Source: Candidimonas sp. SYP-B2681 (lineage in GTDB: Bacteria > Pseudomonadota > Gammaproteobacteria > Burkholderiales > Burkholderiaceae_B). Taken from it: a stretch of DNA of 64,000 bases. The notes beneath the pieces are model-generated. The model had not been told where the DNA came from, searched no databases, and saw only the letters and a program-made list of their open reading frames with translations. Each line of letters begins with the position of its first letter. Position 1 is the stretch's first letter. The DNA lies in contig NZ_RYDV01000005.1 in assembly GCF_003971065.1 (NCBI RefSeq), positions 299,045 through 363,044 on the forward strand, given 5' to 3'. Both the position numbers and the translations under genes were made by a program. Below, one piece after another: positions 17,330 to 24,996 of the stretch.

Positions 17330-18988
17330 CTATGCGGCTCGGTGTTCGGGGCATTGTTCCTGTATCAGGCCATCTCGGATTCGGTCGATTGGGGCATTCA
17401 TCATTTCGGCAAGAATGCATGCACTACTTTCTATAAAGGTTTGCCAGGAGCCGGCGCAGGCGATGACGCGATCGGGCCGGACGAGTAACCATTGGCCCCG
17501 GTAGGATTCAAACAAGGGATCATAATGGCTATCAAGCACCGTGGCCGCACGTATTGTCTCGCCAGCGGCGCCCTGGGTCCACGTTTCGTTGGCGCCCTTT
17601 TCGTTGACGATTACGATCGTAGCGTCGAAGCGGCGTGCCTGAGATACGATCTGTTCCACGCCATGCTTGCTGCTTGCCACCCCTATCAGTGCAAAACCTG
17701 TGCCGGTCAGTTCGTCAAGCAGATGCTCTTCACCGTTGACCGACACCTTGGGGTTCGGATTGATACGACCGATGATGTCCTTTTTCTTGCCTTGCTCGGC
17801 GCCAGGTTGAACCAGAGAGGAGCGTAAAAACGGTCTGGGAATGTATTTCATTTCCCGGATGTAGCTGGTAGCGGCGGGAATCAGACGAAGCAAGCCAAAG
17901 AACGCATCGCGCATGAGCGACATCGGAATGGATTGAACCATTTGTAGCTTGCCATTCATGGTCGCCATCTTGATGGTCTTCAAGACGGCCTCCCAGCGCT
18001 CGGTGTTGTAGGTGTCGAGCAAGGCCTGTGGTGCGCCGTTATTAATAACGCGGGCGAGTTTCCAGCCGAGATTGTTGGCATCGCGAGCGCCACTGTTCAT
18101 ACCCTGAGATCCGAAGACTGGCATCAGGTGGGCGGCATCGCCAATAAGAAAAATTCGTCCGTGATGTAGTTTGGGGGCGATACGGGCACGGAAAGTGTGC
18201 ACCACCTTGCGGATGATGTTGAGCTCATCGTAGTTACGCCAAGGCTTGAATAGATGACGAAGCGTGTCGTCATCAAGCAGGTCCTCGGCAGTCTCATCGT
18301 TTCGTAGTGAAAATTCGAATCGACGGCCATTCGGGGCGGGCATGCTGAAGAAGTTGCGCCGCCACCCCATTTTGGTCAGTGCCATGGGACTGGGGTCAAT
18401 ATCGTCAAGAACGTCGATGACGACGTGGCGCACACCGAACTTATCGACCTCGTCGAATGAGAGGTTCAAATGCTTGCGGCAAACACTATGCGCTCCATCG
18501 GCTCCCACCAGAAATTGACCATGAAAAGTTGATTCATTGCCATTCGCCTGTCTGGCAACGACTTGAACGCCAGTCTGCGCGTCGTCGTCAATACGGACTA
18601 CTTCTTGATCAAACTTGACCGTGACGTAATCGGTCTCGACGGCGGCATTGAACAGAATTTTTTCGAAGTCGGGTTGATAGATCGCAGCCCGATTAGGGAA
18701 GCCGTGTTCAGTGATACGGCCGCGGACGAAACCCAAACGCAGTCCAAGCGGGGATACATAGTCGTAGGAAATCGGGTATTTGGCATGATGTTTCATTGCC
18801 ATGCCCATGCCCATGGCGTGCAGCAACCTGAAAAACTCATCATCGATATTCAGCGCTTTCGGAAAAGGCGAAAGCGCCGGGTCACGTTCCAGGACGAGCG
18901 TCCTGACGTGATAACTGCCCAAAATGTTGGCCAGGGTCAGTCCGGATGGTCCTGTTCCCACAATGATGACGTCGTATTGTCCTTTCAC
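17330..18988 (-). CDS. FAD-dependent aromatic hydroxylase (MhpA/PHBH-type monooxygenase)
   Basis: The 552-residue flavoprotein has all three class A monooxygenase motifs: GxGxxG at the N-terminus (VGTGPSGLTLANILG), the DG motif (FLVGADGAHSVCRKHL), and the GD motif (GRIFLIGDAAHLMPVFGSQGMNSGARDANNLGWKL). A C-terminal thioredoxin-like domain follows from about residue 430 (GFALIGVASSKHG...GQWLLVRPDRVIACAG), as in MhpA. It should hydroxylate an aromatic or related ring with NAD(P)H and O2. It is the last gene of an operon with a sulfonate-type ABC importer and a sulfurtransferase, starting 12 nt after the latter, so its substrate may contain sulfur. This is inferred from context only. Confidence 0.85.
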   Translation of the reverse strand: MKGQYDVIIVGTGPSGLTLANILGSYHVRTLVLERDPALSPFPKALNIDDEFFRLLHAMGMGMAMKHHAKYPISYDYVSPLGLRLGFVRGRITEHGFPNRAAIYQPDFEKILFNAAVETDYVTVKFDQEVVRIDDDAQTGVQVVARQANGNESTFHGQFLVGADGAHSVCRKHLNLSFDEVDKFGVRHVVIDVLDDIDPSPMALTKMGWRRNFFSMPAPNGRRFEFSLRNDETAEDLLDDDTLRHLFKPWRNYDELNIIRKVVHTFRARIAPKLHHGRIFLIGDAAHLMPVFGSQGMNSGARDANNLGWKLARVINNGAPQALLDTYNTERWEAVLKTIKMATMNGKLQMVQSIPMSLMRDAFFGLLRLIPAATSYIREMKYIPRPFLRSSLVQPGAEQGKKKDIIGRINPNPKVSVNGEEHLLDELTGTGFALIGVASSKHGVEQIVSQARRFDATIVIVNEKGANETWTQGAAGETIRAATVLDSHYDPLFESYRGQWLLVRPDRVIACAGSWQTFIESSACILAEMMNAPIDRIRDGLIQEQCPEHRAA

Positions 18989-19000
18989 TTCAGTTTGCCT

Positions 19001-19894
19001 TTAGTCAGTCGTCGTTGTTTCAAGCGGGAAGCCGTCGCGATGTGCCCATTCTGACAACGAGGCGTCGTAGAGCTTTACGTTCTCTTGTCCTGCAAGTGTC
19101 AAGGCGAATACGACCAGGCTGGCCGAAATTCCTCCGCCGCAGTAGGCAACAACATTGCGTCCGGGATTCAGCAACTGTTTGTCGCTCAGTATGGCGGTCA
19201 TCGCGGGTACAGATATGAACAGCCCGGTTTCAGGGTCGACCAGACTTGCCGCCGGCACATTGACGCTGCCGGGGATATGCCCTGGACGTCCCCCGTGAAC
19301 GCGGCTCTTGCCGGAAAATTTGTCAGGCGGCAGGGCATTGACCAAGGCGAGTTGCGGCTCGCCCAGACGCGACCGCAAGGTGTCGCCGTCAATGGCAAGA
19401 TTACGCTCGGATGCGGCTTGCGCGTTGCCCGTCGGCCGTGGCGTGGCTTCGCCGCTCTCGGTGGGAAAGCCAGAATGCTGCCAATAACGGAAACCACCGT
19501 TGAGTACGTAGGCGTTATTCAGACCAAATTGACGGAACATCCACCAGATGCGGGTGGCCCACCATGGGTTTCCTGTGCTGTAAACGACGACAATGCTGTC
19601 GTGGTTGACACCGAATTTGCGCAACGCCGTTTCGAACTCGCCAGCTGTCGGAAGCATGAAGTTATAGGGGCTGTCCGCATCTGAGAGCTCGGCTTGCAGG
19701 TCAATAAACTGCGCTGAGGGAATATGGCCTTGCCGAAAGGCATCGCGTTCGGCGACCACTTTTTCCACGCCGTTTTCATCAGCCACAATATTGGCCGTGC
19801 AATCGAACACCAGCACATCGCTGCGGTGAAGGTTGGCGGCGAGCCAATCGGCCTGTGCCAGCCCATTGGCCGGATGGAGAGAATTTTGAGTCAT
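19001..19894 (-). CDS. sseA: thiosulfate/3-mercaptopyruvate sulfurtransferase (two-domain rhodanese)
   Basis: The 297-residue protein has two rhodanese domains. The first is inactive and carries the linker signature FRQGHIPSAQFIDLQAELSD. The second has the catalytic loop YCGGGISAS with Cys252. The CGGGxSA loop is closer to 3-mercaptopyruvate sulfurtransferases (CG[S/G]G[V/I]TA) than to thiosulfate rhodaneses (CRxGxT). It moves sulfane sulfur to a thiophilic acceptor. It lies between the ABC binding protein (31 nt) and the hydroxylase (12 nt) on one strand, suggesting a role in sulfur handling in that pathway. Confidence 0.88.
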   Translation of the reverse strand: MTQNSLHPANGLAQADWLAANLHRSDVLVFDCTANIVADENGVEKVVAERDAFRQGHIPSAQFIDLQAELSDADSPYNFMLPTAGEFETALRKFGVNHDSIVVVYSTGNPWWATRIWWMFRQFGLNNAYVLNGGFRYWQHSGFPTESGEATPRPTGNAQAASERNLAIDGDTLRSRLGEPQLALVNALPPDKFSGKSRVHGGRPGHIPGSVNVPAASLVDPETGLFISVPAMTAILSDKQLLNPGRNVVAYCGGGISASLVVFALTLAGQENVKLYDASLSEWAHRDGFPLETTTTD

Positions 19895-19925
19895 AACAGA
19901 TGCTTCTATCTAAACGGGTCGGAGG

Positions 19926-20861
19926 TCAATTCAGGAAAAACTTGTTCAGCTGTTCTGCGGAGGGCTGTTCGCGAATCAGGCCGAGCTTTTTCATATTTCC
20001 TGCCAGAACGTCGGCTTCGGTGGGATAAAGCGCCGAATCCAGCACCACGCGCTCTACGCCAATCTTGACGATGTCTTGCGGAAAATCCTGCGACTTGGTC
20101 ATGAATTCAATCCATTGCTGGGTCTGCTCGTTGAACTGCTTGGTGGTCTCGCTGGCAGCGGTGACGATGTCTTTGATTGCTGTGCCATTAGCTTCGATGA
20201 ACTTGCTATTGGCAGCAACCGCATTGTTCACGCCTTTGAATGAGTTCTCGGCGATATTTACGGGAGGGTAGTACGCATAGCCTCCGCTTACCGCTGTAGC
20301 GCCAAATGGTTCGAAGACAGCCGAGCAGTCGACCGTTTTATCTTTCAATACTTGCAATACTGGCGGACCCGCCACTGCAAAGTTGACCTTCTTCACGTCC
20401 GCTGCACTTTGGCCGTGGGTGCGCAAGGCGTCATCCAGAAAAATCTCTGGGAAGCCCGCGACGACGCCTATGGTCTTTCCCTTTAGGTCGGACCAGTCGT
20501 TGATTTTGATATCGTTGTTGCACACCAGGTTGATGGCGCCGCGTGCCAGGCCCGTAATGAATTTGAACTTCGGTTCATTGTTCTTGGCTGATTCGGTGAT
20601 CAGGTTGGCGTACCCTAACGAGGAAATGTCCAGATCGCCTCGGCTCAAGGCGATAGCGGCATCGGCATACCGTTGGAACTTTATGTATTCGAACGAATAT
20701 TGGCTCCCAAGTTGCTGCTGTAGATTCAGTACTGCTGCGTCATGCAGCTGCGAGAAATACCCCACACGTACCTTGGTTTTTTCCTGGGCGTGCACCGCCG
20801 AGGTAGACAGCCCCAGCCCTAAGGCAACCGTGGCTGCGATGGCAAGTTTGTTAAATTTCAT
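19926..20861 (-). CDS. ABC transporter substrate-binding protein, sulfonate/taurine/nitrate type (NMT1/SsuA-like)
   Basis: The 311-residue protein has a signal peptide (MKFNKLAIAATVALGLGLSTSAVHAQ, cleavage after AHA-type VHA) and the TauA/SsuA fold. Features are KVRVGYFSQLHDAAVLNL, DLDISSLGYANLI, and the hinge stretch LKGKTIGVVAGFPEIFLDDAL. Such proteins bind sulfonates, taurine, nitrate or small heteroaromatic molecules. ATG 20861 follows AAGGA. It sits between the ATPase gene (14 nt) and the sulfurtransferase gene. The ligand cannot be read from sequence; a sulfur compound is the contextual guess. Confidence 0.85.
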   Translation of the reverse strand: MKFNKLAIAATVALGLGLSTSAVHAQEKTKVRVGYFSQLHDAAVLNLQQQLGSQYSFEYIKFQRYADAAIALSRGDLDISSLGYANLITESAKNNEPKFKFITGLARGAINLVCNNDIKINDWSDLKGKTIGVVAGFPEIFLDDALRTHGQSAADVKKVNFAVAGPPVLQVLKDKTVDCSAVFEPFGATAVSGGYAYYPPVNIAENSFKGVNNAVAANSKFIEANGTAIKDIVTAASETTKQFNEQTQQWIEFMTKSQDFPQDIVKIGVERVVLDSALYPTEADVLAGNMKKLGLIREQPSAEQLNKFFLN

Positions 20862-20876
20862 TAAAGAATCCTTAAA

Positions 20877-21662
20877 TCAAAAGCCAAGATGGGTAAGCGC
20901 GATCAGTTTGAGTCGGTTAAATTCGGAATCCGTTACGCTGCGCGGATGCGGAAGGTCTACCGGAATCTCGACCGCAATTCGCGCAGGTCGTTGAGTGAAG
21001 ACCAAGGTCCGATTGCCCAGGTAGATGGCTTCATCAACACTGTGCGTAATCAGCAAGATGGTGATGTTCGTGGCTTGCCAGATTTCAATGAGCTTCTGTT
21101 GCATTTTTTGTCGCGTCATCGCGTCCAGGGCGGCAAATGGTTCGTCCATGAGCAGAACCCGGCTATCGGTCACCAAGACTCGAGCGATCGAGGCCAGTTG
21201 GCGCATGCCGCCCGATAGTTGATGCGGCCATTTTTCGCCGAAGTCTTGCAGGCCAACAAGCTTGAGAGTGGACTGTATTTTGGCGACCTTCTGAGCTTTC
21301 GAGAGCTTGACGTTCTTTAGCCCGAAAGCCACGTTCTCGTATACAGTCAGCCAGGGAAACAACGCCGCCGTATCTTGAAACACAACACCTTGCAAACGTG
21401 AAGGACCGTCGATTGGCTCGCCATTCAAGGTGGCAGTGCCGCTCGAAGGGGCCTCAAAGCCCGCGAGGATATTCAAGAGCGAGCTTTTTCCGCAACCCGA
21501 AGGGCCCAGGATGCAAAGGAACTCTCCGGCACGTATTTGCAGATCGAGTCCGTCGATTGCGACAACGTCACCCGTACTGTCTCGATAGACCTTTCGCAGG
21601 TCGTTCACGGCGATTTCGGCCGCGACGTGTGCCGCTGTCGTAGAAATAAATGTTGTTTGCAT
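20877..21662 (-). CDS. ABC transporter ATP-binding protein, SsuB/TauB type
   Basis: The start is set at ATG 21662 (261 residues, MQTTFISTTAAHVAAEI), 2 nt after the permease stop; the longer frame overlaps the permease gene. Motifs are Walker A GPSGCGKSS, Q-loop VVFQDTAALFPWLTVYENVAFGL, signature LSGGMRQLASIARVL, and Walker B VLLMDEPFAALDAMTR. The signature has Leu where most family members have Gln (MRQR), a small deviation. It should energise the adjacent sulfonate-type importer. Confidence 0.9.
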   Translation of the reverse strand: MQTTFISTTAAHVAAEIAVNDLRKVYRDSTGDVVAIDGLDLQIRAGEFLCILGPSGCGKSSLLNILAGFEAPSSGTATLNGEPIDGPSRLQGVVFQDTAALFPWLTVYENVAFGLKNVKLSKAQKVAKIQSTLKLVGLQDFGEKWPHQLSGGMRQLASIARVLVTDSRVLLMDEPFAALDAMTRQKMQQKLIEIWQATNITILLITHSVDEAIYLGNRTLVFTQRPARIAVEIPVDLPHPRSVTDSEFNRLKLIALTHLGF

Positions 21663-21664
21663 GC

Positions 21665-22483
21665 TTATTTTGCCGTGTCCACGTTCCAGAATAAATATCT
21701 CCTGACGATCATCAGCAGTGCGCGATCCGACAAAAATCCGAATAGTCCTACCGTTGCCATGGCAGCCGCGACGACGTCCATGCGGTTGTAGTAGTAGGCG
21801 TCCCATAGGTCATATCCCAGCCCCGACTTGACTGCAACCATTTCTGATATCACCACCAGCATCCATGACAAGCCCATGGCGATGCGCGCACCGACAAGTA
21901 GTGAAGGCAAGGCGGCGGGAAGAACGATGCGCCATAGAATTTGTGCTGGTGTGGCGTCGAGCATGCGCGCGCTGCGCAAATGCAGCGTCGATATATGGCG
22001 CGCACCGGCCGTCGCGTTAAGCACAATAGGAAAGAATGCACCGATGGCAACCAACGCTACCGCCGCCGAACTTCCTATGCCAAAAAAGATCAGGCAAAAC
22101 GGAATCCAGGACGCGGTGGGAATAGGGCGTAAGAGTTGCAGGACCGGGTCAAGCAAATCGGAGGCAAGTTTGGAGCGCCCGATAATAATTCCTAACGGTG
22201 CACCAATAAGCAAAGCGGCCAGAAAGCCCGCGGCGACTCGGGAACCGCTGTCCCGTAAGGAAGTAAGCCAAGTACCCGAGTAACGACCGGGTTCTCCGAA
22301 TATCCATGTATCCAGGGCGGTGGCCACTTCGGTGGGGGCGGGAATAAACCCATCGCCGAGGCCATATTGTTTAACTAAAAACTGCCAGAGGATGAGAGCT
22401 AATAGGGGGGGAATCAAACGCCGGACAAACCTTGGCGTGTTTTGTATTGTTGACACGTAAACGTTGGTATTAGGGAAAACCAT
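21665..22483 (-). CDS. ABC transporter permease, SsuC/TauC type
   Basis: The 272-residue protein has about six membrane helices and the EAA coupling loop (LRSARMLDATPAQILWRIVLPAALPSLLVGARIAMG). It forms the channel of the importer with the two genes downstream. ATG 22483 directly abuts a TATAAT box; if that box is the promoter -10, translation must begin later, for instance at GTG 22456, and the protein would lose nine residues. It is the first gene of the five-gene operon. Confidence 0.88.
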   Translation of the reverse strand: MVFPNTNVYVSTIQNTPRFVRRLIPPLLALILWQFLVKQYGLGDGFIPAPTEVATALDTWIFGEPGRYSGTWLTSLRDSGSRVAAGFLAALLIGAPLGIIIGRSKLASDLLDPVLQLLRPIPTASWIPFCLIFFGIGSSAAVALVAIGAFFPIVLNATAGARHISTLHLRSARMLDATPAQILWRIVLPAALPSLLVGARIAMGLSWMLVVISEMVAVKSGLGYDLWDAYYYNRMDVVAAAMATVGLFGFLSDRALLMIVRRYLFWNVDTAK

Positions 22484-22489
22484 ATTATA
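22484..22489 (-). promoter_or_regulatory. possible -10 box at the start of the sulfonate-type operon
   Basis: A perfect TATAAT on the minus strand touches the annotated ATG of the permease gene. No convincing -35 hexamer lies 16-18 nt upstream. If used, it would give a transcript starting inside the present coding region and force a downstream start codon. Confidence 0.3.
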
Positions 22490-22634
22490 GGAAGCGATCC
22501 CCCACTACCTTAGCCAGATTGCTGGTTTGCTTATAGCCTATATGTATATAAAACAGCCTTTGATACTGGTTTTTTGTGTTAAAGGATGGGCGCGGTGAGT
22601 ACACGAGCTTGAAAGAGTGACGCATTCAACTCGT

Positions 22635-23312
22635 TTATATCCGCCCCAGCTCGGCCAGCGATATCGCACCCGAGGCTGTGACGATAAGATGGTCCAGCAG
22701 GCGAATGTCTACCAAAGCCAAAGCATGTTTCAGGTGACGCGTAAGCGCCAAATCAGCTTCGCTGGGCTCCGCGATTCCGGACGGGTGGTTGTGGGCCAGA
22801 ATTAGTGCGGCGGCATGGTGCCTGAGCCCGGCTTTAATGACTTCTCTTGGATATACCGACGCCTGTGTCAGTGTGCCGCGCGATACTTCTTCGGCGGTGA
22901 TCAAGCGAAACTGGCTATCAAGGTAAAGCGCCATGCAGTGTTCGACCGCCAGGTGACCCAGTTTCGCTGTGCAGTAATGCTTGACACGTTGTGGCTGATC
23001 CAGGGCTTGTCCAGCCTTCAGGTCTTCTTCAAGAGCTCGTCGGTTTAACTCGTTAATGGCTAATAGTTCGCAGGTTTTCGCCGTGCCAAGGCCTGTGATG
23101 CCCAACAGGATTTCAGCATCGGCCGATAGCAGGCCCCGAAGACCGTTGAACCGTTCAATAAGCCGGTGTCCCAGACTGATTGCGTCGCATCCCTTGATAC
23201 CGGTACGCAGAATAATAGCCAGTAGTTCGGCGGATGTCAGGACATGGGCACCATGGGCGATCAGGCGCTCTCGTGGGCGCTCAGCGTTGGTGTGCGGAGT
23301 TTGAAGTGTCAT
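22635..23312 (-). CDS. radC: RadC/YicR family JAB-domain protein
   Basis: The 225-residue protein (from ATG 23312, MTLQTPHTNAERPRERL) has a helix-hairpin-helix-like N-terminal half (LLGITGLGTAKTCELLAI). Its C-terminal JAB/MPN metalloprotease-like domain carries the JAMM residues HNHPSGIAEPSEAD. Despite its name, the family has no proven DNA repair role; its biochemical function is unresolved. Relatives of this bacterium usually have radC head-to-head with slpA; here the two are 8.2 kb apart. ATG 23342 in the same frame would place the start inside the flanking repeat, so I prefer 23312. Confidence 0.9.
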   Translation of the reverse strand: MTLQTPHTNAERPRERLIAHGAHVLTSAELLAIILRTGIKGCDAISLGHRLIERFNGLRGLLSADAEILLGITGLGTAKTCELLAINELNRRALEEDLKAGQALDQPQRVKHYCTAKLGHLAVEHCMALYLDSQFRLITAEEVSRGTLTQASVYPREVIKAGLRHHAAALILAHNHPSGIAEPSEADLALTRHLKHALALVDIRLLDHLIVTASGAISLAELGRI

Positions 23313-23316
23313 AAAA

Positions 23317-23364
23317 GAGCTCAGAAAATAGGGAGACTGCAACGATCCTCTACAGTGACAGATC
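23317..23364. repeat. left copy of an imperfect direct repeat flanking the 8.2-kb peptidase/transporter block
   Basis: This segment, just upstream of radC, aligns with 31549-31597 just upstream of and into slpA. Shared blocks in order are GCTC, AAAATAG, GCAACGAT, TCTAC, GTGA and AGAT. From AAAATAG onward about 32 of 41 aligned positions match with one gap. The GTGA here corresponds to the slpA start codon in the other copy. It also contains an inverted repeat AACGATC/GATCGTT (23341-23367). Confidence 0.6.
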
Positions 23365-23431
23365 GTTATCCCTATTTCAGGCCCAGTGCTAGTTTTTGTC
23401 CGTAAGGGCTCTTACGTAAAGCTCTGCTAGT

Positions 23432-24979
23432 TCAAGGCAGGGCAGGGCTTGTGGCCCAATCAGGCTCACGCCACACGGCATCGTCATCGATCGGCCATAC
23501 AGGCCGTGGCAGCCTTTCGAAACGGATCTGCCGCAGATTCGGTGTCGTCAGGCCTGGACTATCGACATCATAAATGCGGTCATCCGCGAAAAACTCATCA
23601 AAACCGGCCCGGTAATGGCCCCGGCTTTTTACGACAACGCAGTTCGCTTTCGATATATCGATACCGTGCATTTCCAGCATTGCAGGTTCTGCTAACTGTC
23701 GCCTTAAGCTACCAACAACCACTTGCATTCCGGAGCCTGTCAATTCCAGCAGTGCGCTGGGTCCGAGCGAAAATTTCCGCCCCTGCAGTATTCCGCGCCG
23801 GCCCACGCCTGCCCCGTCGCTAATGTATAAGACCCTTGCTCGCGAGACGTAGCGGTGTGAGTATGTGCTTTCTTCACTGTTGAACACGGCGTCGAATTCT
23901 GCGCCTACGCCCAGTTCGTGAGCCTGTGCGGCAAGGTCTGGAGCAATGAATATCCCGAGTACCACGCCAGGCACGCGGGCTTGGTCAAGCGCCTTTAACA
24001 GCCAACTGGTGTTACCGCGCCCACCGCCACCGGGATTGTCGGCAACGTCTGCTAATAATATGGGATGGGCGATGGTTTGTGCCAGTTGTACTGCTTGCTC
24101 GACATTGACCGTGTCGGCTACGTAGCGGCCCTTGTCGGCCCAGGCAGCACGAGCCACGGTCAAGGCCGCCTGGCGCGCCGCAGCCAGATCGCCGCGGGCG
24201 GTGACGGTTATCGTCATGCCACACTTGGGCAGGTCTGAAAATACGAAGCCAGCCGCGACGGATACGTTGGCAATGGGTCCCTCTTCGGGCCTTTGCATCA
24301 GCGATGTTCCCAACGTGATCAAGTCGGCGTAGGGGCCTTTCGCCGATGACAAGGTGACCGATGGGGGGGTAAGCGGCAATCGTAGATAAGCCGTGACCAG
24401 TTTCGTTCCCGACTGAGTCTCGTGCAGCAGGTCGGCCGCTTCCGCCGCCCGTTCACGTTGGTCAATATGCGGATTTGTCCGGTACGAAATTACGGCGTCA
24501 AGCGCGTCGACGGTTTCAGGCGACACGTTGCAGTGCAAGTCGTAAGTGGCAACGACGGGGATGTCAGGTCCTAGAATGGATCGGATTTTCTCCATCAGGA
24601 CTTTTTCGGTGTCGTCGACATGTTCCGCGGACGAGGCTCCGTGATTGGCAATGTACACAGCATCGACCGGCAGGGCATCAAGCAAGCGCTGTTCGACCTG
24701 GATAAGGAAGTCGTTCCAGACTTCAGCGCTGGCAGGCCCCCCCGGGGGCGCTGCAACGACGATGAGTGGTGCCGGAGTCCAATCGCCCAATGTGTCCATG
24801 CGTTGATAAAATCCTGGCACCTCGCTGGGCAGATGGCTCAGGCCTCGAGCCAGCGTCGTGATGTGATCGCCTTCCTCCCAGCATTGAGCCAGGAAATCTT
24901 CTTTCGAAGATACCGGGGCGAAGGCGTTGGACTCCAGGTGAAATCCTAATATGGCCACTTTGGGGCAGGTTTTACTCAT
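23432..24979 (-). CDS. M81 family metallopeptidase (MlrC-like)
   Basis: The start is ATG 24979 (515 residues, MSKTCPKVAILGFHLESNAF), with GGAG 8 nt upstream. The protein matches the M81/DUF1485 plus MlrC C-terminal architecture: YIANHGASSAEHVDDTE, the metal-site motif ATYDLHCNVSPETVDALDA, and LLADVADNPGGGGRGNTSWLLKAL. MlrC degrades linearised microcystin peptides in Sphingomonas; most homologues have unknown substrates. It is the last gene of an operon with a peptide-type ABC importer, 17 nt after the binding-protein gene. Import of a peptide-like compound followed by hydrolysis is the natural reading, but is inferred. Confidence 0.85.
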   Translation of the reverse strand: MSKTCPKVAILGFHLESNAFAPVSSKEDFLAQCWEEGDHITTLARGLSHLPSEVPGFYQRMDTLGDWTPAPLIVVAAPPGGPASAEVWNDFLIQVEQRLLDALPVDAVYIANHGASSAEHVDDTEKVLMEKIRSILGPDIPVVATYDLHCNVSPETVDALDAVISYRTNPHIDQRERAAEAADLLHETQSGTKLVTAYLRLPLTPPSVTLSSAKGPYADLITLGTSLMQRPEEGPIANVSVAAGFVFSDLPKCGMTITVTARGDLAAARQAALTVARAAWADKGRYVADTVNVEQAVQLAQTIAHPILLADVADNPGGGGRGNTSWLLKALDQARVPGVVLGIFIAPDLAAQAHELGVGAEFDAVFNSEESTYSHRYVSRARVLYISDGAGVGRRGILQGRKFSLGPSALLELTGSGMQVVVGSLRRQLAEPAMLEMHGIDISKANCVVVKSRGHYRAGFDEFFADDRIYDVDSPGLTTPNLRQIRFERLPRPVWPIDDDAVWREPDWATSPALP

Positions 24980-24996
24980 GCAGTTCTCCGCAGGCC

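Noticed and set aside
23401..23416. Hairpin CGTAAG-GGCT-CTTACG after the M81 gene as a terminator
   Set aside because: The stem is only 6 bp and on the minus strand is followed by GACAAAAAC, not a T-run.
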